In this document: positions 46,842 through 54,937 of the stretch, piece after piece | Layout: each line of letters begins with the position of its first letter | Numbering within the stretch: position 1 is the first letter of the stretch | Assembly (NCBI GenBank): GCA_944319735.1 | Contig: CALUEU010000001.1 | Location: 248,001-312,000, forward strand | Direction: 5' to 3' | DNA: 64,000 nucleotides | From: an uncultured Methanomassiliicoccus sp. | Lineage (GTDB): Archaea > Thermoplasmatota > Thermoplasmata > Methanomassiliicoccales > Methanomassiliicoccaceae | The notes under the pieces: generated by a model | What the model was told of the DNA's origin: nothing | Database searches by the model: none | What the model saw: only the letters and a program-made list of their open reading frames with translations | Translations under genes and position numbers: made by a program

Positions 46842-48694
46842 TGAAGAATAAGAAATTAATTTTAGGAGCTTTAGCTCTTGCATTATCATTTGTCTTTATT
46901 GCATCAGCATATGCAATTACATCGGATAGTTCATCTGATGTGTCTGATGATAATGTTTGTTTAGGTGCGTCGGGATCTGCGACTGTTGGCAGCAGATTTA
47001 CAATGTCTGTATCTGTATTATCCAGGAATGCGGCTGAGATAGCAAATGATGATTTATATGCATCATTATCCGGAGCACCCTCTTGGGTATCAATATCAGG
47101 ATCTACGATTACAGGTGTACCTACTGCTGCAGGTACATATACATTTACTGTTAATGTTAGAGTATCTGTTGATTCGTCTGCATATGATAGTGAATCTGTT
47201 ACTCTTAGAGTCTCATCTGCAAGCAGCGGAACAACAACACATTCAATTACATATGATACAAATGGAGCTACATTTTGGGCTCTTGATTATACAAAACGTA
47301 CAGTATCTAGTGGTACATCAATATCTCTTCCTGGCGTTAATGATATTGTAAAAGCAGGATATACTTTTCAAGGCTGGAAGATTGGTAGCACAGTATATAC
47401 TCCTGGAGCATCATATACAGTTAACAGTAGTGTTACAGCTATTGCTCAGTGGTCTGTAAGATCTATTGATGTAACATATAATGCAAACGGTGGAGAAGGT
47501 ACATATTCTGAATCTGTTGGTTATGATTCTTCTATTACTCTGCCGTCTGATGGATTTAGTAAAGAAGGTTATGAACTTGCTGGATGGACAAGCGGCACAT
47601 ATGGTAATATTAAGAGTTATGCGTGTGGAGAGATAGTTCCTATAACTGGTACTATTACATTTTATGCGGTCTGGAAGGAACCTACAGTTACGTTTGATTG
47701 CGATGAGGCAATATCATACATATCCTCAAATGCTGGAGAGCTTGCTCTCAATAATAACAGTATTACATTGATTGGTGGTACTCATATTACGCTTCCTTCG
47801 TTATCTACACGTCTTGTAGATGGTTGGGTTCAGGTTGTTATAAATTGGAAGGATGAGGCTGGTAATGCTGCTGATTTTGATTACATAGTTACAAAATCAG
47901 TTACTCTTTCTCCTGTTTGGCATAATTATTTCCGTGTTGTTGTTGATGATCCTACGGCGACTGTAGAAATTGACAGTCAGTTTGCGTCATATCATAAGCA
48001 TGCTGTCAATTGGGGTGATGGCTATGCGTCTGTATCAGACAATCTTAGCGATTCCATCACACATACATATCAGACTAATGCTACATATGGTGTTACATTA
48101 TCATCTACATCATTATTCAGAACTGTCAGCGCTGTTTACTCTATATCTATAAGCGGTGCATCTGATAGTGTAGATGTTGTTACAGTAACATTTAACAGCA
48201 ACGGCGGATCTAGTGTTCCTAGTCAGACAATTGTAGTTGGGGCATCGATTATTGCTCCTGTAGATCCTTATAAACCAGGATATTCATTCTTAGGCTGGTA
48301 TAGTGATGAAGATCTGATAAATGAATATGATTTTACAACTCCTGTTTCTCAGGATATTACTCTTTATGCATCATATGTAGATATTGGCATGTGTGTTGTA
48401 TCATTTGAGACGAATGGCGGATCTTCGATACAAAGTCAGCATGTTAAGATAGGTACATCGATTGTCAAGCCTTCTGATCCTACTAAAGAAGGATACACAT
48501 TTGCAGGTTGGTATCTTAATTCAGATCTCACTGTCCCATATGATTTTAATACGATATTGAATGAAAATATCAAGTTATATGCAGATTGGGATAAATCATC
48601 AGAAAAAGGTGGATCATTCAATTATCTTTGGTTGTTCCTGCTGATCATAATTATATTTGTGATAATTGCAGTTGGCAAGGATGTGAGCAGATGA
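46841..48694 (+). CDS. InlB B-repeat / PKD-domain surface protein with C-terminal anchor
   Basis: 617 residues from the ATG at 46841, which overlaps the previous stop by one base. Signal peptide LILGALALALSFVFIASAYA; an Ig-like putative-binding domain (SGAPSWVSISGSTITGVPTA, AAGTYTFTVNV); two InlB/Listeria-Bacteroides repeats (GYTFQGWK; GYELAGWTSG); a PKD-like domain with VNWGDGYASV and THTYQ...YGVTLS (about residues 385-440); two further InlB B-repeats (GYSFLGWYSDEDL; GYTFAGWYLNSDL); then a membrane span (YLWLFLLIIIIFVIIAV) and a short basic end. No sortase motif. An adhesin-type surface or virion protein; ATGA overlap with the next gene. Confidence 0.88.
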   Translation: MKNKKLILGALALALSFVFIASAYAITSDSSSDVSDDNVCLGASGSATVGSRFTMSVSVLSRNAAEIANDDLYASLSGAPSWVSISGSTITGVPTAAGTYTFTVNVRVSVDSSAYDSESVTLRVSSASSGTTTHSITYDTNGATFWALDYTKRTVSSGTSISLPGVNDIVKAGYTFQGWKIGSTVYTPGASYTVNSSVTAIAQWSVRSIDVTYNANGGEGTYSESVGYDSSITLPSDGFSKEGYELAGWTSGTYGNIKSYACGEIVPITGTITFYAVWKEPTVTFDCDEAISYISSNAGELALNNNSITLIGGTHITLPSLSTRLVDGWVQVVINWKDEAGNAADFDYIVTKSVTLSPVWHNYFRVVVDDPTATVEIDSQFASYHKHAVNWGDGYASVSDNLSDSITHTYQTNATYGVTLSSTSLFRTVSAVYSISISGASDSVDVVTVTFNSNGGSSVPSQTIVVGASIIAPVDPYKPGYSFLGWYSDEDLINEYDFTTPVSQDITLYASYVDIGMCVVSFETNGGSSIQSQHVKIGTSIVKPSDPTKEGYTFAGWYLNSDLTVPYDFNTILNENIKLYADWDKSSEKGGSFNYLWLFLLIIIIFVIIAVGKDVSR

Positions 48695-50565
48695 TAAAAG
48701 ATAAACGTCGTTTGTTTGCATCACTTGCGTTGGTTGTAGCATTGTGTATGCTTGCTGTTACAGCAGCTACTCCTATAATCTTAGAAAATTCTGGAGAGAC
48801 AAATCAAGATATGACTGTTAATCAAGATATTGTGCTATCAGGCATATTTGATGGTCATGTTGATATTGTTGATGTGCTTGTTATGATGTGTCCAGTTGTT
48901 GGTTTGACGTGGAACATTGCAGAATATTTTAATCAGGGAAATTCTGGCGGCGGTGGAGGTGGATCAGGTGATCCTGAACAGATTGCTAAGGATACTAGAG
49001 CACATGAGTCAGAGTTAGTTTATACCATATTAGCAAAAAATGCAGAATTGCTTGCTAACAGCATAAACGGATACGGTGACATTTGGAAGTTTACGAATAA
49101 TTACTGGATGAGACAGGCGGAAGTTGCTGCTGCGGAACGCTGGTCTACAACGTCTCAATACTATGCTCCTTACATTCTTGAAAGGTCTGGATTGATGGGT
49201 AATTTAGCAAAACTCTTTGAAAATGTTGAAGACGGCCCTGATGCTACTTTTGAGCTGTTAAACGATAGGCTAACGGCTTGGAAGAATGCATCAGGATATA
49301 ATTCAATGAGTATTGTTTTACAGTATGGAAATAATACAATTACTGATTCATCTAATCTTGATATTAAGCTTCGTAATATAATTAATGTGTCAGCTCAGTC
49401 TGCAAGCGTTGCTTATCTTGATTCAAGAGAGCTTTGGGTTAGTAATGGCAATGCAGTTATTACATCAGAAGACGGTACGCGTTATACTCTCAATTCTGGA
49501 TATAATAATCTTGTATCAATGGGTATACCATCTGGCATATATTCATTCCAGTCTGGACATGCTTATGCAGGATCGATTATACCTGTTATAGCTTCATCTT
49601 CAGCAACTGTACATACAGGATTAGTTGTAGAATCTAGCAGCGATTTCAAGATTGCTCAGTATTACAACAACCAGGTACTGATTGACAATGTCAATTATAC
49701 AGATCTGAGCATTCACATAGACACTGGAGACGGTACCGTATCATCAAATGTTGATATTATGCCGATTCTGTCAATGCATAAGCTGCTGCTTGATGAGGCT
49801 TACAATTCATTATTGAAGTCTCATGTTGCTGCTCAGGCTGCCTGGAAGATCTTTGACACTGCAGAGGAAGCTAATATCCTGCTGTCCCCTTCTTCTCTCG
49901 TACCAAATTTAGGAGATATACAGGTATCATCTGAAGAGCTCTATACGCTTACAGTTCTGTATCTCGCACAGATTGCAGACTACTATGAAAGAGCAAACGG
50001 TAATCTGACAAAAACAGGATTTAACATTTCTCCTGAGTCTTTGGATCTGTACATCAGAGGTAACATATATGATCAAAACGGAACGCTGATCTACGAATCT
50101 GCAGTATTTACGCCTTACATCTGGCTTGATTCGATGAACATCCTGGAAGGAACTAACAAGTTTTCTCAGTCAGGATATATAGCAGTCTGGGGAGAGTCTG
50201 ACAACATACGCAATTGGCCAGGTGCTGACGGATATGCTCCTCAGTTAGTTTCTGTCTCGGCTGGATACTCATTTAGTGCTGCTCAGATCATGCATCATGA
50301 TAGGCTTGTATCGTCAGTAGCATTAGATGTGTTGGAAGTCGAGAAATGGAACGACATTGAGATAATACCCGGTCCTGATCCGCAGCCGATTCCTCATGTT
50401 GTAGATCTTGCACCATACATAATGTGGATACTGATTGAAGCAGCTGTTATCTGGTTCCTTCTCTGGGAGCTTTTCAAGATGGAGAATTTGATCCTGCTGC
50501 TGCCTTCAGTTGTGCTGCTGCTCTTAGGTCTGTTTGGTGCTGACTGGATCGCAGGGATGGTGTGA
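48691..50565 (+). CDS. 624-aa membrane-anchored ectodomain protein with Gly-rich linker (spike/pIII-like candidate)
   Basis: The start at 48691 overlaps the previous stop by ATGA. After a signal peptide (LFASLALVVALCMLAVTAA) and a short hydrophobic stretch comes a pure glycine linker (NSGGGGGGSG, near residue 94), then a 480-residue ectodomain with long helices (RAHESELVYTILAKNAELLA; EVAAAERWSTTS) and beta-rich middle. The C-terminus has two membrane spans (PYIMWILIEAAVIWFLLWEL and LILLLPSVVLLLLGLFGADW). Glycine linkers and a C-terminal anchor are features of inovirus pIII adsorption proteins; pleolipovirus spikes also have a C-terminal anchor. No sequence-level homologue is recognised. Confidence 0.8.
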   Translation: MIKDKRRLFASLALVVALCMLAVTAATPIILENSGETNQDMTVNQDIVLSGIFDGHVDIVDVLVMMCPVVGLTWNIAEYFNQGNSGGGGGGSGDPEQIAKDTRAHESELVYTILAKNAELLANSINGYGDIWKFTNNYWMRQAEVAAAERWSTTSQYYAPYILERSGLMGNLAKLFENVEDGPDATFELLNDRLTAWKNASGYNSMSIVLQYGNNTITDSSNLDIKLRNIINVSAQSASVAYLDSRELWVSNGNAVITSEDGTRYTLNSGYNNLVSMGIPSGIYSFQSGHAYAGSIIPVIASSSATVHTGLVVESSSDFKIAQYYNNQVLIDNVNYTDLSIHIDTGDGTVSSNVDIMPILSMHKLLLDEAYNSLLKSHVAAQAAWKIFDTAEEANILLSPSSLVPNLGDIQVSSEELYTLTVLYLAQIADYYERANGNLTKTGFNISPESLDLYIRGNIYDQNGTLIYESAVFTPYIWLDSMNILEGTNKFSQSGYIAVWGESDNIRNWPGADGYAPQLVSVSAGYSFSAAQIMHHDRLVSSVALDVLEVEKWNDIEIIPGPDPQPIPHVVDLAPYIMWILIEAAVIWFLLWELFKMENLILLLPSVVLLLLGLFGADWIAGMV

Positions 50566-50567
50566 GT

Positions 50568-50681
50568 ATGGACGTAATGGACATTATAGTCTATTCTACA
50601 GCTGCTTTCCTTGCAGGCTTTGCGGTTGTCTTAGCTGTCTGTATGTACAGAGGTGGTAAACGTGCCGATAGGATCTATTAA
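50568..50681 (+). CDS. 37-aa single-span membrane protein (coat-protein candidate)
   Basis: A very small gene starting 2 bp after the preceding stop, protein MDVMDIIVYSTAAFLAGF followed by AVVLAVCMYRGGKRADRIY. The N-terminus is acidic (Asp2, Asp5), the middle is one membrane helix with small residues, and the C-terminus is strongly basic (R-G-G-K-R-A-D-R). This is the charge organisation of filamentous-phage major coat proteins, including those made without signal peptide. The next gene's GTG start lies inside its last codons, so it belongs to the operon. A small membrane chaperone or holin is an alternative. Confidence 0.65.
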   Translation: MDVMDIIVYSTAAFLAGFAVVLAVCMYRGGKRADRIY

Positions 50682-51354
50682 ATCTGATTCTGTCGGCAAG
50701 ACTGGATGGGATGTTCTCGTCCAGTACAAACTCTATTTTGCAGCCTTAGCGGCTGCTATTTTATTTATTTTGATTGATATCTTTTATCCGGAACGTGTAT
50801 CTGCATTCTTTGATAATGCTGATGCCTGGTTTGAAGCTAACAAGGTTTATTTCATACCGTTTCTGACAGGTGCAATACTTGCCAGGTTTATTTACAAAAG
50901 ATACATCTTTGCTCCTGTCTTCGTTCATGTAGAAGACTGCAGCGAGGGAGTATCAGGATGGAGATTTTCCAGGACATACTTTGATTATATTACTAAACAG
51001 AATGGTTACTGCAATCCTATACCAACAAAGAAAGGCGGATCCTTCTTCTACGCTGTTCATTTTGATTCTGAAAACAAAGTTCTTGATTTCGGTTATATTC
51101 ACAGCAGGGAAGTTTCTCCAGGAGAGCTGTTTGCCAGGCGTGAGAGCTATACTAAGTTTTTAACATCTCTGCATGACGCTAATCTTAGATCTGTGCAGCT
51201 GTCTGATGCTCCGTTTGTAGAAGGTGTTGAGGTATCCCGCAGTATAATTAATTCTAATCTAGAAATAATGTCTAGGGTATTGAATATTAAAGAAGAAAAA
51301 GTAGAGCTTGATCCTGATCAGGCGTTGAACAATATAGATAAGGTGGAAACATGA
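50662..51354 (+). CDS. 230-aa two-span membrane protein
   Basis: The GTG at 50662 is chosen because AGGTGG (50651-50656) stands 5 bases upstream; it overlaps the 37-aa gene by 20 bp. After 20 polar residues come two spans (LYFAALAAAILFILIDIF and VYFIPFLTGAILARFIY), then a 150-residue cytoplasmic-type domain (HVEDCSEGVSGWRFSRTYFD, GSFFYAVHFDSENKVLDFGY) ending in an acidic helix. No family is recognised. It is coupled by ATGA to the Zot-like ATPase, which lacks its own membrane segment, so this may be its membrane partner. Confidence 0.75.
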   Translation: MPIGSIKSDSVGKTGWDVLVQYKLYFAALAAAILFILIDIFYPERVSAFFDNADAWFEANKVYFIPFLTGAILARFIYKRYIFAPVFVHVEDCSEGVSGWRFSRTYFDYITKQNGYCNPIPTKKGGSFFYAVHFDSENKVLDFGYIHSREVSPGELFARRESYTKFLTSLHDANLRSVQLSDAPFVEGVEVSRSIINSNLEIMSRVLNIKEEKVELDPDQALNNIDKVET

Positions 51355-51995
51355 ACTCATTAGATTACATCAACAATATGCCTCACGGCGTTATTGCCAT
51401 AGTCGGCAGCGGAAAGACTTTCAAGTCCGGTACGCTTTATTCTCTTTTAGAGTATTGTCCTGAATTTAAGTCCAGGCGTAAAGCATTTTATAAATTTCCA
51501 TATGTGACTAAATTATTTCCTAAAGAGCTTCTTGGTTATTCTGTAGATGACTATGATGATGTTGAACCAGATTCGATTTGCATCATTGAAGATGCAAACA
51601 GGATCTTTCCTTCCAGAGCATCAAGTAAATCTGTAGATCTGCAGGAGTTCTTAGGTCTTATTTCTCACAAGGACATTTTGATAATGCTGACAATTCAGAA
51701 TACCAGCAATACTGATGTTGCTTTCTTTAGAGATCAGGATGTAGTAATGATTCATAAAAAAATGAACATGACGGCAGTATCCTATGAAAGAGACGAGTTT
51801 AAAATGAACTGCGAAAGAGGCAATTATCTGATTGATCAGATTGCAGACAGTCAGCGGGTGCCAGTTCACTATGTGTCATATCTTCCCAGGTTCGGTGAGG
51901 TATTGGTTTTAGATCATCCTCCTTCCTGGTATGGTTATGATCAGTCACATGCATTGAGAGATTATAAAATACATAAAAAGGAGGCTGCAGAATGA
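51351..51995 (+). CDS. Zot/pI-like P-loop ATPase (virion extrusion or packaging)
   Basis: 214 residues. VIAIVGSGKTFKSGTLYSLL is the P-loop region; G19-S-G-K-T-F-K-S keeps G-S-G-K-T but lacks the first Gly of G-x4-GK[ST]. Walker B is SICIIED (Glu80-Asp81) and runs into ANRIFPSR, matching the D-E-x-x-x-x-F-x-x-R of Zot and filamentous-phage pI. LIMLTIQNTS (Gln116) corresponds to the sensor Gln strand (FLVQDLS in M13 pI), and DQDVVMIHKKM to the strand after it. pI proteins power phage extrusion through the membrane; related archaeal ATPases package or translocate DNA. The C-terminal membrane segment of pI is absent. ATGA overlaps on both sides. Confidence 0.8.
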   Translation: MNSLDYINNMPHGVIAIVGSGKTFKSGTLYSLLEYCPEFKSRRKAFYKFPYVTKLFPKELLGYSVDDYDDVEPDSICIIEDANRIFPSRASSKSVDLQEFLGLISHKDILIMLTIQNTSNTDVAFFRDQDVVMIHKKMNMTAVSYERDEFKMNCERGNYLIDQIADSQRVPVHYVSYLPRFGEVLVLDHPPSWYGYDQSHALRDYKIHKKEAAE

Positions 51996-52360
51996 ATGTC
52001 GCTGTAACGCCTGATTCAGAGGCTAATATCATTCTGTCAAGTCTTGCGTCATCAAAGCTCAGATTGTGCCGGGATGTAGCGTTAGCAGGTGAATCGGTGC
52101 CATACAGGCAGGCTAAGCTCTATTATCGTATGCTTAACCTTGATTCGCTGCCTCTTGCAGGATTCATATTGTCATCGCTGCAGGATGATGCTATCTCAAT
52201 TGCAATGACTAATGCATCTTTGCTTGATCGTGTGTGTGCAACAGTAGATACTGAGCCTGTTAAGATAATCAGACCGAATAAGCCCGATCCTATCATGTCT
52301 GATCCTATCATATTTGACGATTCGCAGCCGATAGGCAGCGAATCCAATAAGGAGCCGTGA
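51992..52360 (+). CDS. Element protein of unknown function, 122 aa
   Basis: I do not recognise this protein. The first 85 residues are helical (ANIILSSLASSKLRLCRDVA; RQAKLYYRMLNLDSLPLAGF), the last 35 are proline-, aspartate- and serine-rich and probably disordered (PDPIMSDPIIFDDSQP). No membrane span. The start overlaps the ATPase stop by ATGA and it ends the long coupled operon; the hairpin that follows could be its terminator or part of the replication origin. Confidence 0.7.
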   Translation: MNVAVTPDSEANIILSSLASSKLRLCRDVALAGESVPYRQAKLYYRMLNLDSLPLAGFILSSLQDDAISIAMTNASLLDRVCATVDTEPVKIIRPNKPDPIMSDPIIFDDSQPIGSESNKEP

Positions 52361-52433
52361 AAGCGCCTGAGCTTGGAGCCAGGCGCTTAAAGGCTCCGCC
52401 TTGGAGTGTCCTATATTAGCGTAAGCTATGGAC
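52361..52433 (+). other. Hairpins upstream of rep: terminator or rolling-circle origin candidate
   Basis: AAGCGCCTG (52361-52369) and CAGGCGCTT (52380-52388) form a perfect 9-bp stem with a 10-base loop. A second, imperfect hairpin runs from GTCC (52408-52411) to GGAC (52430-52433) around TAGC-GTAA-GCTA. The octamer TTAGCGTA in it (52416-52423) is repeated at 52473-52480 at the rep start. Neither stem is followed by a T run, which argues for an origin rather than a terminator. Confidence 0.5.
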
Positions 52434-52479
52434 GTTTTAGATTAATTACAAAACAGTAAAAAAATGAGTGTGTTAGCGT

Positions 52480-53802
52480 ATGCCATGGAAATATTCAGAT
52501 CCGCTTCTTTGGGAAGCTGCAGTTTCTACCGAAGAGTTTCCGATTAGTGATATATCAAGATGTTATCTCAGCTGGATGAAATATGATGAGTATTCTGTAC
52601 TTGAAAATAAGAATACTCATAAGCTCATATCTATGCTGCAGAGTAAGAGGGGCAATAAAGCATATGCCAGGAAACAGAAGAAGAGGTTAGAGCCTATAAA
52701 TAATGCAATGGCAGATTTAGATTTTGATCGTGCCGTTGCCTGGGACAATCGTATGCTGTATAGAGAGACTAAAGCCTTATTTATTACTCTTGGATCTAAT
52801 TCTACTGCTGGTGTATCGCTTCCTGATGCCTGGCTTAATTTGAAAGGTCATGATTCTGCATTGAATCAATTCAATGCATACATGAAAAGGTTGTTTTCTA
52901 GATATCATGGCATTAAATGTATCAAGTATGCTACTCATGCAAGAAAGGAAGCATACAGCAATGGTTATCCTCACATTCATATGATTGTAATTTTAGATGA
53001 TTATGTAAGAGTACACAACAGGCTTTCAAAGAAAGCTGATGCACTGGGCCATAAGGGTAGAGCTTGGCGTATTGATGACAGGGATTATAATCAGATAGTA
53101 AAACCACTCAAAGAGGCTTGGAGCAGGTATCACATTCCTGGTTCTTTTGTAGATGTTCAGGGCGTAGTAAATAATCAGATTTATGAGAAAGAATCAGGAA
53201 GAAAATACAGTGTCATGGGATATCTTATGAAATATGTTACTAAAGATGTACAAATTGACAATGAGAAATCAGTATACACGCATGCAATGCTGAAATTCTT
53301 TGGCATGCGTGATATCTTCAGTAAATCATTTCAAAAAATGATAGGCAGTTATACAGAAATTAACAATGAAGACGTTCGACTTGATATTACATTAACTGAG
53401 TTCAAACAAAGGCAGAAAGAGGCAAAGAAACGCATAAGACAGACGAGGAGAAGAATCATAGAGCTGGAGGCATACAAGCATTGCTTCGGCTTCCTTACAT
53501 CGGCGAAACACGCAGAATTAGAGCAGCGCATCGATGAGCTTGCACACCTTGAGCAGTATCTGATAGACCTCAAAGAGGCGTTTCTTAAAACGCATCCTGA
53601 ATATTCATCTGAATGGAGGTACATAAAAAGTGTAACGTTGGATAATCCATGCGATATAACATCATTTTTTGCATGGCTGGAAGAGTATAATACAAATCCA
53701 GATGCATACAATCAAGATTTCATTTCATCGATTGCTCATATTCCGTTTAACATTGATAACTTGAATAAGTGTCAAAATTATGCTGCAGCAGTAACTTCAT
53801 GA
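52480..53802 (+). CDS. HUH-family rolling-circle replication initiator
   Basis: 440 residues. Motif 1 is ALFITLGSN (near 99-107), motif 2 is YPHIHMIVIL with the metal-binding His165-x-His167, and motif 3 is YSVMGYLMKYVTKD with Tyr248 and Lys251 in the Y-x-x-K arrangement. These are the three motifs of Rep endonucleases of rolling-circle plasmids and ssDNA viruses; the enzyme nicks the origin and stays bound to the 5' end. The C-terminal 120 residues include a basic coiled helix (EFKQRQKEAKKRIRQTRRR), with no helicase motifs. The start codon at 52480 has only a weak ribosome site. Confidence 0.88.
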   Translation: MPWKYSDPLLWEAAVSTEEFPISDISRCYLSWMKYDEYSVLENKNTHKLISMLQSKRGNKAYARKQKKRLEPINNAMADLDFDRAVAWDNRMLYRETKALFITLGSNSTAGVSLPDAWLNLKGHDSALNQFNAYMKRLFSRYHGIKCIKYATHARKEAYSNGYPHIHMIVILDDYVRVHNRLSKKADALGHKGRAWRIDDRDYNQIVKPLKEAWSRYHIPGSFVDVQGVVNNQIYEKESGRKYSVMGYLMKYVTKDVQIDNEKSVYTHAMLKFFGMRDIFSKSFQKMIGSYTEINNEDVRLDITLTEFKQRQKEAKKRIRQTRRRIIELEAYKHCFGFLTSAKHAELEQRIDELAHLEQYLIDLKEAFLKTHPEYSSEWRYIKSVTLDNPCDITSFFAWLEEYNTNPDAYNQDFISSIAHIPFNIDNLNKCQNYAAAVTS

Positions 53803-53844
53803 GATGATCAGATGCACAAAATACGTTTATTGACGATTATTTAC

Positions 53845-53895
53845 AGATTATCAAGCATAATTGTAGAAAGATTCTGCATTCGAAGATTATCAAGC
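53845..53895. repeat. 12-bp direct repeat after rep
   Basis: AGATTATCAAGC occurs at 53845-53856 and again at 53884-53895, 39 bp apart, in the short gap between the converging rep and winged-helix genes. The second copy lies in CGAAG...CTTCG, a possible 5-bp stem. It could be an iteron pair or a terminator region. Confidence 0.4.
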
Positions 53896-53907
53896 TTCGT
53901 CAATTGC

Positions 53908-54234
53908 TTAAATTATCTGTACCTTTCTCGGCGGTATTGCTGTTTCTATGTCGTGTACACAGATCTCATTCACTTGCTGCAGCAAGTGTGATACCAGCCT
54001 GCCTTTTTCAGTATATTCAAGATAAGTTGTTTTTCTTGGTTTTGTTATGACATCTGTTTTTAATAGACCTGCACACACTAAGCTTTTTACTGCTGCATCT
54101 AAAATATGAAAATTAGTTATTATATTATCAAGATCGCTTAATTTTGGACGATCGTTCATGTATGACATGTAAGTTAGTACAAGCATTGCATTTTTATCAG
54201 ATAGAACATTTGCAATCTGTATTTCGTCTGCCAT
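53908..54234 (-). CDS. Winged-helix transcriptional regulator of the element
   Basis: 108 residues from the ATG at 54234. NAMLVLTYMSYMNDRPKLSDL and FHILDAAVKSLVCAGLLKTD form the helix-turn-helix; TKPRKTTYLEYTEKGRLVSHLL is the wing and following helix. The type is common in archaeal mobile elements as a repressor. A longer frame from 54291 would run through a palindromic array that looks like its own operator, so I prefer the shorter start. Confidence 0.75.
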   Translation of the reverse strand: MADEIQIANVLSDKNAMLVLTYMSYMNDRPKLSDLDNIITNFHILDAAVKSLVCAGLLKTDVITKPRKTTYLEYTEKGRLVSHLLQQVNEICVHDIETAIPPRKVQII

Positions 54235-54235
54235 A

Positions 54236-54301
54236 CGAAAGACAATAGTAATCTTATTTTTATTTAATTGTCTTTCGTCTGCAAGATGCAAGACGAAAGA
54301 C
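54236..54301 (-). promoter_or_regulatory. Palindromic operator array upstream of the winged-helix gene
   Basis: The motif CGAAAGAC occurs as 54236-54243, as its reverse complement GTCTTTCG at 54270-54277, and again at 54294-54301. The first two extend to an 11-bp inverted repeat (CGAAAGACAAT, ATTGTCTTTCG) and the last two to a 10-bp one (TCTTTCGTCT, AGACGAAAGA at 54271-54300). AT-rich promoter-like sequence lies between copies 1 and 2. Confidence 0.65.
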
Positions 54302-54312
54302 GAAGTAAAAAA

Positions 54313-54882
54313 TCAGTGATTTATTCTTCTATTCAGATTGTCAAGAGAGTAGAATGCTTTCTTGTCGATGTTATATTTCATATAGACTGACTGAAACATT
54401 TTGTTATATTTCATGTCATCAAGATCAAAGCAGTAAAGATCTCTAGGATTTGATGCATCTCCTCCGACTCCCAGCATAATGAATACTTTTAGATTTGTCT
54501 TATTTCTGATGTCTTTGTATTTCATCATTTTTTCATAAGTACACCAGTCAATTGATTTGTCTGCGTTTGGATGGCTGCGGTATTTGCATTCTACCCAAAA
54601 GATAGAACCTGTCTGTTTGTCTCTCAGTTTAAAGTCAGGATTTAAGCATCCTTCTAGTCTGCGTCCTGTAAGTGGATCAAAAGATATAGCCCTCTGAATC
54701 ATGCTGAAAGCATTTTCAGGAAATAGCGATAAGATATAGTTTTCAAAATCTGTTCCTTTCTTAATGTTCTCTTCTTTTTTCTGTTCTTGTAACTGTTCTT
54801 CAGTTACAATTTTTTCTTCTACTTTTTCTTCAGTTATTTCATAATCAGATTTTTTGCGTGAAAACTTATCGAGGATGCTCAT
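54313..54882 (-). CDS. PD-(D/E)XK nuclease-like protein
   Basis: 189 residues. A charged coiled N-terminus (EITEEKVEEKIVTEEQLQEQ) precedes a nuclease core: Glu47 in GTDFENYILSLF, Asp83 in LNPDFKL, and Glu98-x-Lys100 in FWVECKYRS, which together form the PD-(D/E)XK active site. KVFIMLGVGG and DLYCFDLDDM complete the alpha/beta core. It resembles restriction-endonuclease-like and Holliday-resolvase-like proteins in mobile elements; the role could be defence against rival elements or processing of replication intermediates. It lies 12 bp beyond the operator array, in the same minus-strand set. Confidence 0.75.
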   Translation of the reverse strand: MSILDKFSRKKSDYEITEEKVEEKIVTEEQLQEQKKEENIKKGTDFENYILSLFPENAFSMIQRAISFDPLTGRRLEGCLNPDFKLRDKQTGSIFWVECKYRSHPNADKSIDWCTYEKMMKYKDIRNKTNLKVFIMLGVGGDASNPRDLYCFDLDDMKYNKMFQSVYMKYNIDKKAFYSLDNLNRRINH

Positions 54883-54937
54883 CAGCGGTTATTGAGCGTC
54901 CATTTAAATATTACTTTTGGAAAAATGTTACTGAAAA

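Noticed and set aside
52361-52388. 9-bp hairpin after the 122-aa gene as a simple intrinsic terminator
   Set aside because: It is not followed by a T run; kept only as origin-or-terminator candidate.
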